Assembly: GCA_913020095.1 (NCBI GenBank)
Contig: CAJWAH010000034.1
Coordinates: forward strand, 1-11,226
Direction of reading: 5' to 3'
DNA from: an uncultured Synechococcus sp.
GTDB taxonomy: Bacteria > Cyanobacteriota > Cyanobacteriia > PCC-6307 > Cyanobiaceae
DNA length: 11,226 nucleotides
Of the stretch, positions 6,229 to 11,226 are shown one piece after another. The notes under the pieces are model-generated. The model was given only the letters and a program-made list of their open reading frames with translations. It did not search any database and was not told the DNA's origin. A program made the position numbers and the translations under genes. Each line of letters opens with the position of its first letter. Position 1 is the first letter of the stretch.

Positions 6229-6792
6229 TCAGGGCCGCAGCCGCAATGCACTCCATTGCTCATCGCGACGCCATGACTGCCTCAGATGCGGGTGCTGGCC
6301 TAGGTCCAGCTGCTCCACTCGCTCAACCTGAAGGCGCAACAACTGGAAATGTTCTGGGATCTCTGCTTCAGCCGATAGCTCCTCCTCAAACTGATCAGTG
6401 GGCTGCCACGGGCGCCCAGGAGCCGGCCAGGCCCATAGGGCACGCCCAGCCGGGCTGAGTTGTTGCCAATGGCGCTGCCTCTCTGGAGCTGCGTCAACTG
6501 CGCTGGGTTGCCAGAGCCCCCGCAACCGGAATTGCTGCTTGGCCTTTGGCATCAGCCAACAGATTTCAAAGGCCGGCTGCCTCTCCAGCTCCGGCGCCTT
6601 GGCACTGCGCGCATCGGTCAACAGATCCAATTGATCGGGCCCACCCCAACCGCGAAACACCAGGGTTCTCACCCGCGGCGTGCCATCGAGGGCCACAGTC
6701 GCCAGCTGCAACCAGCGGGCGGCAGGGGAGCGCCCCTCCCGCTGTTGAGCCGCGCGAATCAACGGCCGCCAAGGTGGCAAAGGCGAGGCCAT
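6229..6792 (-). CDS. FMN-dependent PPOX-type flavoprotein (Npun_F5749 / Alr4036 family)
   Basis: 187 residues from ATG 6792. An in-frame TTG at 6840 would extend it into the start of the divergent gene and is less likely. The pyridoxamine-phosphate-oxidase-like split barrel is recognised from RWLQLATVALDGTPRVRTLVFRG (26-48, FMN-phosphate side), LLTDARSAKAPEL (57-69), FEICWLMPKAKQQFRLRG (75-92) and the C-terminal W..DEQWSALRLRP. This is the pattern of the cyanobacterial and plant Alr4036-like branch, not of PdxH itself, and the substrate is unknown. It is cytosolic and probably dimeric, binding FMN. It heads a minus-strand cluster with the 57-residue protein and YjbQ. A vitamin B6 or B1 repair connection is tempting, since YjbQ is linked to thiamine, but that is inference. 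Confidence 0.88.
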   Translation of the reverse strand: MASPLPPWRPLIRAAQQREGRSPAARWLQLATVALDGTPRVRTLVFRGWGGPDQLDLLTDARSAKAPELERQPAFEICWLMPKAKQQFRLRGLWQPSAVDAAPERQRHWQQLSPAGRALWAWPAPGRPWQPTDQFEEELSAEAEIPEHFQLLRLQVERVEQLDLGQHPHLRQSWRRDEQWSALRLRP

Positions 6793-6822
6793 GGCTACAC
6801 CAGATAGGTCGATCACTGCACC

Positions 6823-7983
6823 ATGGCGCAGGCCCAACAACCATTGACGGCAACAGAGGTCAGCGCGCTGTTCCCAGCCGCCACACCCCGCAGCAACATT
6901 GCGCGCTATTGGCCCTACATCAGCTCAGCCCTTGCCGAGGAGGGCATCGGAGATCGCGCCATGGCCTTGCTGGCGTTGGCCACGATCCGAGCCGAAAGCG
7001 AAGGCTTTGAACCGATTGATGAGCACCCATCGGCATGGAACACCGCTCCAGGAGGCCATCCCTACGGGCTTTACGACGAACGCCGGGATTTGGGCAACCT
7101 CGGCTCTGGCGATGGTGAAGCCTTTCGCGGCCGGGGCTTTGTGCAGCTCACCGGACGCGATAACTACGCCCGCTACGGCGAGCAAATTGGCGTTGATCTG
7201 CTGAAGCGCCCAGACCTAGCCAACGAGCCAGAAGTGGCTGCACACCTGCTGGCTCGATTTCTCAAAGAGCGTGAAGCACCCTTACGCCATGCCCTGGCCA
7301 GTGACAACTTGGCAGCCGCCAGACGCCTGGTGAATGGAGGGCAGCATGGGCTGAATCGCTTCAGCGACACCATTCGCCGCGGCCAGCCAGCCAGCGTGGC
7401 AAGCACCCGCAGCACCTGCGACACCGGAGCCATCGCCGGACTCTCTCAGCAAGTATTGGATCGCCTTGAAACGCAGGGCGCCTTGGTGGCCGTTGCGCAC
7501 CCTCTGATCCAACTGGAGGGCGCCCACAACAACGCCTGGCTGCAACCCCAGGCCGCCAAGGCTCTGATCGCGGCGGTTGAAGAGCGCGGCGAACCGTTGG
7601 TGATCAACAGCGCCCTGCGCACGCCGATGCAACAGCACCTGATTCACCAACAAGCGCAGCGCAGTGAATGCGGCATTCAGGCGGCAGCACCTCCCCCGTT
7701 CAGCAACCACAACAGCGGCCTCGCCATTGACATCGAAGATGCCAGCGGTTGGCGCCCCTATCTCGAGCGGCACGGCTGGCAATGGCTCGGAGCCTGGGAC
7801 CCGATGCACTTTGACTACGCAGCTGGGGGTGTCGACCTTGGGGGCGCTCAGGTGCTGGCCTTTCAGCAGCTCTGGAATGAGCACAACCCCAAAGCTCCAC
7901 TGGTCGAAGACGGACTGTGGGGACCGGCCACAGCCGCCGCTGTGGAACGCTCACCGGCAGCCGGGTTTCCCAGCAAGGCATGA
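6823..7983 (+). CDS. Three-module peptidoglycan hydrolase: GH19 lysozyme/chitinase-like, M15 peptidase, peptidoglycan-binding domain
   Basis: 386 residues. Module 1 (about 8-185) is GH19: LATIRAESEGF with probable catalytic Glu58, YGLYDERRDLGNLG, and FRGRGFVQLTGRDNYARYG (101-119). Module 2 (about 205-335) is a VanY/Ply500-like M15 metallopeptidase: INSALRTPMQQ with Arg266, ECGI, SNHNSGLAIDIED with zinc ligands His296 and Asp303, and WDPMHFDY with Asp326 (probable base) and His329. Module 3 (about 340-382) is a C-terminal peptidoglycan-binding repeat (LAFQQLWN, VEDGLWGPATAAAVE). The enzyme should cut both the glycan strand and a peptide stem bond of murein. No signal peptide or membrane helix is visible, as in phage endolysins, yet no phage genes adjoin it. 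The stop overlaps the methyltransferase start (ATGA, 7980-7983). Both catalytic modules look intact. Whether it acts on its own wall, on competitors, or is exported another way is unknown. Confidence 0.9.
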   Translation: MAQAQQPLTATEVSALFPAATPRSNIARYWPYISSALAEEGIGDRAMALLALATIRAESEGFEPIDEHPSAWNTAPGGHPYGLYDERRDLGNLGSGDGEAFRGRGFVQLTGRDNYARYGEQIGVDLLKRPDLANEPEVAAHLLARFLKEREAPLRHALASDNLAAARRLVNGGQHGLNRFSDTIRRGQPASVASTRSTCDTGAIAGLSQQVLDRLETQGALVAVAHPLIQLEGAHNNAWLQPQAAKALIAAVEERGEPLVINSALRTPMQQHLIHQQAQRSECGIQAAAPPPFSNHNSGLAIDIEDASGWRPYLERHGWQWLGAWDPMHFDYAAGGVDLGGAQVLAFQQLWNEHNPKAPLVEDGLWGPATAAAVERSPAAGFPSKA

Positions 7984-8594
7984 GCACTGGCTTTGGCCCC
8001 AAGGGCTATTGGGATCAGCGTTTTGCCAGCACTGGCTTTGTCTATGGAGAGCAGCCCAACGATTTCCTCAAGGAGCACGCCTTTGGACTCAAAGCTGGCC
8101 AAGCCCTTTGCTTGGCTGAAGGCGAAGGCCGCAATGCGGTGTTTCTCGCCGAGCTTGGGCACCAGGTCTGCGCCCAAGACATCAGCCCGGTGGGGCTAGG
8201 CAAAGCCGAGGAACTGGCGCAGCGACGGAGCGTCAACATCCACACCCTCTGCTGCGATCTAGCCGCGTTTCATCCCGAACCAGCCAGCGTTGATCTGATC
8301 GCAGCGATCTGGATGCACCTGGAGCCCGAGCTAAGGGCCACGGTGCTGCAACGGGCCGTTGAAGCCTTGCGGCCAGGGGGACACCTGCTGATCGAGGCCT
8401 ATAGCCCCAAGCAGCTGGGATTCAGCAGCGGCGGGCCCACGCGGCGGGAGCTGTTGATCGATGCAGCCGAGCTGAAGCACGAGCTCGCAGCCTTGAAACC
8501 CTTGATCCTGCAAGAGGTCGAACGGGAGATCGCTGAAGGCAGCGCCCATCAGGGGCCTAGCGCCGTGGTGCAATTTTTCGGCCGCAAACCGTAG
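7980..8594 (+). CDS. Class I SAM-dependent methyltransferase
   Basis: 204 residues from ATG 7980, which overlaps the TGA of the murein hydrolase gene by four bases. A longer reading from 7917 would run within that gene and is rejected. The Rossmann-fold motifs are clear: ALCLAEGEGRNAVFLAELG (42-60, SAM-binding glycine-rich loop), CAQDISPVGL with Asp67 (end of strand 2), DLIAAIWMHLEP (105-116) and LRPGGHLLIEAYSP (130-143). The opening YWDQRFASTGFVYGEQPNDFL is typical of a bacterial group of about 200-residue small-molecule methyltransferases related to TehB and thiopurine methyltransferases. The substrate cannot be read from sequence. It is cytosolic and coupled in translation to the hydrolase, though a functional link between them is unproven. 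Confidence 0.9.
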   Translation: MSTGFGPKGYWDQRFASTGFVYGEQPNDFLKEHAFGLKAGQALCLAEGEGRNAVFLAELGHQVCAQDISPVGLGKAEELAQRRSVNIHTLCCDLAAFHPEPASVDLIAAIWMHLEPELRATVLQRAVEALRPGGHLLIEAYSPKQLGFSSGGPTRRELLIDAAELKHELAALKPLILQEVEREIAEGSAHQGPSAVVQFFGRKP

Positions 8595-8611
8595 CGGTCG
8601 CTACCAAAAAC

Positions 8612-8620
8612 TGCTATTCT
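8612..8620 (+). promoter_or_regulatory. Extended -10 promoter candidate for the 32-codon transcript
   Basis: TGCTATTCT gives a TGn extension in front of a TATTCT -10 box, just after the methyltransferase stop. No good -35 box lies 17 bases upstream, which is acceptable for an extended -10. Transcription would start near 8627 and leave a leader of about 70 bases before the ATG at 8698. Confidence 0.45.
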
Positions 8621-8632
8621 TTTGCCACGTTG

Positions 8633-8686
8633 ATCCCTAAGGGGATGCAGCTCGATTCCAGTCAGGCAACGGGGGCTGGAGCGCTG
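8633..8686 (+). promoter_or_regulatory. Structured leader with two hairpins
   Basis: Hairpin 1 has ATCCC (8633-8637) and GGGAT (8642-8646) with a TAAG loop. Hairpin 2 pairs TCCAG (8657-8661) with CTGGA (8676-8680), and outside it CAGC (8648-8651) with GCTG (8683-8686). It ends 11 bases before the start codon of the 32-codon ORF. I compared it by memory with the cyanobacterial glutamine riboswitches (glnA and downstream-peptide motifs) and did not see their conserved bases. Confidence 0.4.
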
Positions 8687-8697
8687 TCAAGAGAGTG

Positions 8698-8796
8698 ATG
8701 AACATCCTCCATCTCGTCCGCAAGCAGGCCACCAAACAGCAGGCTCTGCACCAAGCACAAGTGCTGCTGGCACGCCAGCAACACGGCGCTGCTTGA
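8698..8796 (+). CDS. 32-residue protein with its own promoter and terminator candidates
   Basis: ATG 8698 to TGA 8794-8796. The product begins MNILHLVRKQATKQQ and ends LLARQQHGAA. It is basic, rich in Gln, Ala and His, and likely a single amphipathic helix without a signal or membrane segment. A purine run AAGAGAG lies just before the start but is too close to be an ideal Shine-Dalgarno sequence. A strong terminator begins 8 bases after the stop, and an extended -10 box lies about 80 bases upstream, so the unit looks self-contained. The alternative is that this is a non-coding small RNA in which the ORF arises by chance. I do not recognise the peptide. Confidence 0.52.
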   Translation: MNILHLVRKQATKQQALHQAQVLLARQQHGAA

Positions 8797-8803
8797 TCCA
8801 TCC

Positions 8804-8831
8804 AGCCCCGGCCCAGCCGGGGCTTTTTTTT
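8804..8831 (+). terminator. Strong intrinsic terminator
   Basis: Perfect nine-base arms AGCCCCGGC (8804-8812) and GCCGGGGCT (8816-8824) enclose a CCA loop and run into eight T residues (8824-8831). It ends the plus-strand transcript of the 32-codon ORF and possibly read-through from the hydrolase-methyltransferase pair. The minus-strand gene ending at 8836 has no T-run on its side, so the element works mainly in the plus direction. Confidence 0.92.
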
Positions 8832-8835
8832 GGCC

Positions 8836-9009
8836 CTAAAACTTGCGCAACTCCCGGGGTGGGCGCTGCTGCGCTGGGGCGGCCGGAGCCGCCGGAGCGG
8901 CTGCCGTGCCATTGCCCTGAGGCGGATCGCACTTGGGCTCTTTAATCGCCAAAAAAATCACCGCCAAGGCCAGCAACGCAATGGCTGCACTGTTCAGGTG
9001 GTTGCCCAT
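8836..9009 (-). CDS. 57-residue Ala/Pro-rich small membrane protein
   Basis: ATG 9009 to TAG 8836-8838. Residues about 7-22 (SAAIALLALAVIFLAI) form one hydrophobic helix. A short charged segment with Cys27 (KEPKCDPP) follows, then an Ala/Pro-rich stretch (AAAPAAPAAPAQQRPPREL) of low complexity ending in a basic tail. The likely topology is a single-span protein with a flexible tail. The cysteine is not in a lipobox, so it is not a lipoprotein. The start lies two bases after the TGA of the SDR gene, so the two are probably co-translated. I know no function for it. Confidence 0.68.
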   Translation of the reverse strand: MGNHLNSAAIALLALAVIFLAIKEPKCDPPQGNGTAAAPAAPAAPAQQRPPRELRKF

Positions 9010-9011
9010 GC

Positions 9012-9926
9012 TCACGGTGTAGCCATGACCAGCGGGTCTGCCAGATCACAACTGCGCAGGCTCTGCTCCCACAGCTGATCGGCGATCGCCTGGTGTTTGG
9101 CGCCGCTGGGCCATGGGACCCGCTTGGGGTAGCCGCGCATTTGCAACAGGCCATCGGGGCCGAAATAGTCCAAGGGCTCCACAGCGGGATCAGTGGCGGC
9201 GCGCAGGCTGGGCAGGGCACCCTGGGGGGCTGGCATCGCCAACCAAGCGGGCATGTTTTGCATGTTGGGGCTATGGCGTTGCAACTCCGTTGCCGTCACT
9301 CCCGGGTGAGCAGCGCAAGCCACCACCGATGAGCCGGCCCGTTTCAGGCGGCGCGCCAAGGCCTGAATGAAGAGCAAGTTGGCCAACTTGCTCTGCCCGT
9401 AGGCAGCCCATGGCTGGTAACCCCGGCGCTCGAAATTCAAATCGTCAAACACCATGCGGCCAAACAGGGCCGCACCGCTGGACACCGCAACAACCCGCGC
9501 CGCCGTTGCCGCTTGCAGCAAAGGCAGCACTTGCAGCACCAGCGCGAAATGGCCCAGATGGTTGATGCCGAATTGCAGTTCAAAGCCATCGGCCGTGCGC
9601 CCCGCCGGCGGCACCATCACACCGGCATTGCAGATCAACAGATCGAGCTGCTGATGGGCCGCACGCAGCTGGGCGGCGGCAGCAGCGACGGAGGCGAGAT
9701 CCGCCAGATCCAAAGGCAGCCACTCCACTGACCCCTTGGGGGCCTCGGCTTGGATGCGCTGGATGGCCTGTTGTGCCCGCTGCTCGTCGCGGCAGCCCAG
9801 CAGCACCTGAGCTCCCTTATGGGCCAGCTGCAGGGCAGCTTCATAACCAATTCCCGTATTGGCGCCTGTGACAAGGGCAAGCCGGCCGGCCTGATCAGCC
9901 ATGGCATCAGCGGTCCAACGGGCCAT
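9012..9926 (-). CDS. Short-chain dehydrogenase/reductase (SDR), retinol-dehydrogenase/protochlorophyllide-reductase-like
   Basis: 304 residues. The Rossmann dinucleotide motif TGANTGIG (20-27) is followed by CRDEQRA, suggesting preference for NADP through the arginine (inference). Then come the structural NAG (100-102), Asn122 in FGINHLGHF, the catalytic Ser near 149-150 (VAVSSGA) and YGQSK (Tyr176, Lys180), a complete catalytic tetrad. The remainder, including CAAHPGVTATEL and YFGPDGLLQMRG, matches the bacterial branch near retinol dehydrogenases and light-dependent protochlorophyllide reductases. It is not the chlorophyll enzyme itself, as far as can be judged. The start at ATG 9926 keeps the N-terminal RWTADAMADQAGR typical of this branch; ATG 9902 is the alternative. 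The substrate is unknown. Confidence 0.92.
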   Translation of the reverse strand: MARWTADAMADQAGRLALVTGANTGIGYEAALQLAHKGAQVLLGCRDEQRAQQAIQRIQAEAPKGSVEWLPLDLADLASVAAAAAQLRAAHQQLDLLICNAGVMVPPAGRTADGFELQFGINHLGHFALVLQVLPLLQAATAARVVAVSSGAALFGRMVFDDLNFERRGYQPWAAYGQSKLANLLFIQALARRLKRAGSSVVACAAHPGVTATELQRHSPNMQNMPAWLAMPAPQGALPSLRAATDPAVEPLDYFGPDGLLQMRGYPKRVPWPSGAKHQAIADQLWEQSLRSCDLADPLVMATP

Positions 9927-9961
9927 CGCTCTGTCGCAAACCTCGTTGTCTTAGCGAACCC

Positions 9962-9990
9962 TTGCAGGGCCCTGACTTCATTCCTATTGG
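9962..9990 (+). promoter_or_regulatory. Promoter candidate for the MFS transporter, with an embedded palindrome
   Basis: TTGCAG (9962-9967) and TATTGG (9985-9990) are separated by 17 bases, ending 23 bases before the ATG at 10014. The perfect palindrome CAGGGCCCTG (9965-9974) overlaps the -35 box and spacer, a position where an operator would block transcription. Match to consensus is modest, so this is tentative. Confidence 0.33.
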
Positions 9991-10013
9991 TGAGTTGAAG
10001 CACGCAGGCCGCC

Positions 10014-11226
10014 ATGGGAGCTCAACAGCCACCGCTCTGGCGGGTGATCTTGGCTGGCCTGATTGGCAACGTCATGGAGTGGTACGACTTCGCCCTCTAT
10101 GGCTACTTCGTTGGCATCTTTAGCGATCAGTTCTTTCCCTCCAGTGATCCCAACGCCTCGCTGATTGCCGCCTTTGGGGCCTTTGCCGCCGGCTTTCTGG
10201 TGCGCCCCCTCGGAGGTGTGGTGCTTGGACGCATCGGCGATCGGGTTGGCCGCCGCCAAGCCCTCACCCTCTCGGTGATGGCCATGGCGCTAGCCACGGT
10301 CTCGATGGCGATCCTGCCCACCTACCAGCAGGTGGGCCTATGGGCACCGGTCGCCCTGGTGTTGCTTCGCATCCTCCAAGGACTCTCTGCCGGCGGGGAA
10401 TACACCACCTCGATCGTGTTTCTGGCTGAGCATGCCCCGGCCAATCGCCGCGGCCTGGTCACCATCTGGGGACTGTGGGGGTCGGTGTTGGGCATGCTGC
10501 TGGGCTCAGCCGCTGGGACGCTGCTCTCAAGCAGCCTGAGCGCTGCACAAATGCACAGCTGGGGCTGGCGTCTGCCCTTTGCCTTGGGTCTGATGGTGGC
10601 CCTCACCGGCTTTGTTCTGCGGCGGGGGCTGAATAGTGAAACGCCTCCGGCGGCTGGTTCCCGCCCCGTGCAGGCCTTGGCTCGCCACAGCGGCGCCGTG
10701 CTGCGGGTTCTGCTGCTCAATGTCGCTAGCAGCGTTGCCTTCTACACGGCCTTTGTCTACGTCATCACCTACATCCAAAGCGAAGCAGGGCAAAGCGAAA
10801 GCGTTGCGCTGGCCCTCAACACCCGCGTGATGGGATTGCTGCTGATCTTTTACCCCATCGCCGCCTGGGTCTCGGATCGGCTGGGACGCAAGCCGCTACT
10901 TATCGCTGGCTCCCTGCTGCTGCTGCTCGCTGGCCTGCCGATTTTTGAGCTGCTGCACAGCGGCAATCCCACATGGATCAGCCGGGGCGAAATGCTGCTG
11001 ATGCTGGCGGTGGCCCTGTTGGCCGGAGCCAAAAACCCAGCCAATGTCGAGTTGATGCCGCAAGCGGTGCGCTGCACAGGTTTGGCCTTGGCGTTCAATG
11101 TCGCTGAGGGGTACTTCGGTGGCACCACCCCACTGATCGCCAGCTGGCTGGTGAGCAGCAGTGGCAATCCGCTGCTGCCTGGCTACTGGGTTGCCTTCGC
11201 TGGAGCGATCACCTTGATCACCGCGC
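10014..11226 (+). CDS. Major facilitator superfamily transporter, metabolite:H+ symporter (MHS) type, C-terminus beyond the window
   Basis: 404 complete codons from ATG 10014 with no stop before the edge. GNVMEWYDFALYGYF (18-32) is the signature of the MHS family (ProP, KgtP, ShiA and relatives). Motif A GRIGDRVGRR lies at 72-81 with a second copy DRLGRK from residue 288, and RILQGLSAGGEYTTS at 119-133 follows helix 4. About eleven hydrophobic segments can be followed, so probably only the last helix and tail are missing. MHS carriers import organic acids, proline, betaine or related solutes with protons across the cytoplasmic membrane. The substrate here cannot be assigned. It is divergent from the SDR gene with 87 bases between. 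Confidence 0.92.
   Translation, partial: MGAQQPPLWRVILAGLIGNVMEWYDFALYGYFVGIFSDQFFPSSDPNASLIAAFGAFAAGFLVRPLGGVVLGRIGDRVGRRQALTLSVMAMALATVSMAILPTYQQVGLWAPVALVLLRILQGLSAGGEYTTSIVFLAEHAPANRRGLVTIWGLWGSVLGMLLGSAAGTLLSSSLSAAQMHSWGWRLPFALGLMVALTGFVLRRGLNSETPPAAGSRPVQALARHSGAVLRVLLLNVASSVAFYTAFVYVITYIQSEAGQSESVALALNTRVMGLLLIFYPIAAWVSDRLGRKPLLIAGSLLLLLAGLPIFELLHSGNPTWISRGEMLLMLAVALLAGAKNPANVELMPQAVRCTGLALAFNVAEGYFGGTTPLIASWLVSSSGNPLLPGYWVAFAGAITLITA

Noticed and set aside
6793..6840. Upstream TTG start for the PPOX flavoprotein
   Set aside because: It would overlap the divergent hydrolase start; ATG 6792 gives the expected N-terminus of the family.
7282..7884. Minus-strand frame of 200 codons
   Set aside because: Antisense to the GH19/M15 gene; no recognisable motifs.
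7917..7979. Longer N-terminus for the methyltransferase
   Set aside because: It would lie inside the hydrolase gene and adds a Ser/Arg/Gly stretch unlike methyltransferases; ATG 7980 gives the usual start and a classic ATGA overlap.
6823..8594. Prophage remnant
   Set aside because: Only the endolysin-like gene fits; no other phage gene, attachment site or integrase is visible.
8633..8697. Glutamine riboswitch (glnA or downstream-peptide motif) before the 32-codon ORF
   Set aside because: The expected CGTTCACCC and GGAAGTAGG-type segments are absent.

Overview
The window looks like a piece of a high-GC picocyanobacterial chromosome (Synechococcus/Cyanobium type). The basis is family composition: a DUF2301 membrane protein next to a xi-class glutathione S-transferase, an Npun_F5749-type PPOX flavoprotein, a YjbQ protein, a light-Pchlide-reductase-like SDR, and many very small genes in tight, often overlapping arrangements with weak Shine-Dalgarno sequences. 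No rRNA, tRNA, CRISPR array, insertion sequence or prophage block was seen. This assignment is an inference from the sequence alone.

Layout. 1-1353 (minus): a glutathionyl-hydroquinone reductase translationally coupled (ATGA) to a DUF2301 membrane protein that runs off the left edge. 1483-2619 (plus): a membrane-anchored SGNH/GDSL-type protein with clearly lower GC than its neighbours. 2655-4021 (minus): an exported cupin coupled by ATGA to an omega-amidase (Nit2-like) gene. 4025-4441: an AT-richer gap of about 400 bases holding a hairpin, a plus-strand intrinsic terminator and one doubtful minus-strand ORF. 4442-4660 (minus): a two-helix small membrane protein. 4754-5540 (plus): two small exported proteins, then a possible 49-residue ORF overlapping by TTGA. 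5551-6792 (minus): a PPOX-type flavoprotein, a 57-residue protein not listed by usual length cut-offs, and YjbQ, as a compact operon. 6823-8594 (plus): a three-module peptidoglycan hydrolase (GH19 + M15 peptidase + peptidoglycan-binding domain) overlapping by ATGA with a SAM-dependent methyltransferase. 8612-8831 (plus): a self-contained small transcript with an extended -10 box, two leader hairpins, a 32-codon ORF and a strong terminator. 8836-9926 (minus): an SDR oxidoreductase and a 57-residue membrane protein 2 bases behind it. 10014-11226 (plus): an MHS-type major facilitator transporter cut by the right edge.

The genes do not form a single pathway. The recognisable themes are redox and metabolite repair (hydroquinone reductase, PPOX flavoprotein, SDR, omega-amidase, YjbQ) and the cell envelope (SGNH protein, murein hydrolase, small exported and membrane proteins, MFS carrier). 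I did not find a clearly new defence or mobile system. The items most deserving a second look are the signal-less three-domain murein hydrolase coupled to a methyltransferase, the stand-alone 32-codon transcript, the low-GC SGNH gene, and the 4025-4446 gap with a plus-strand terminator between minus-strand genes.
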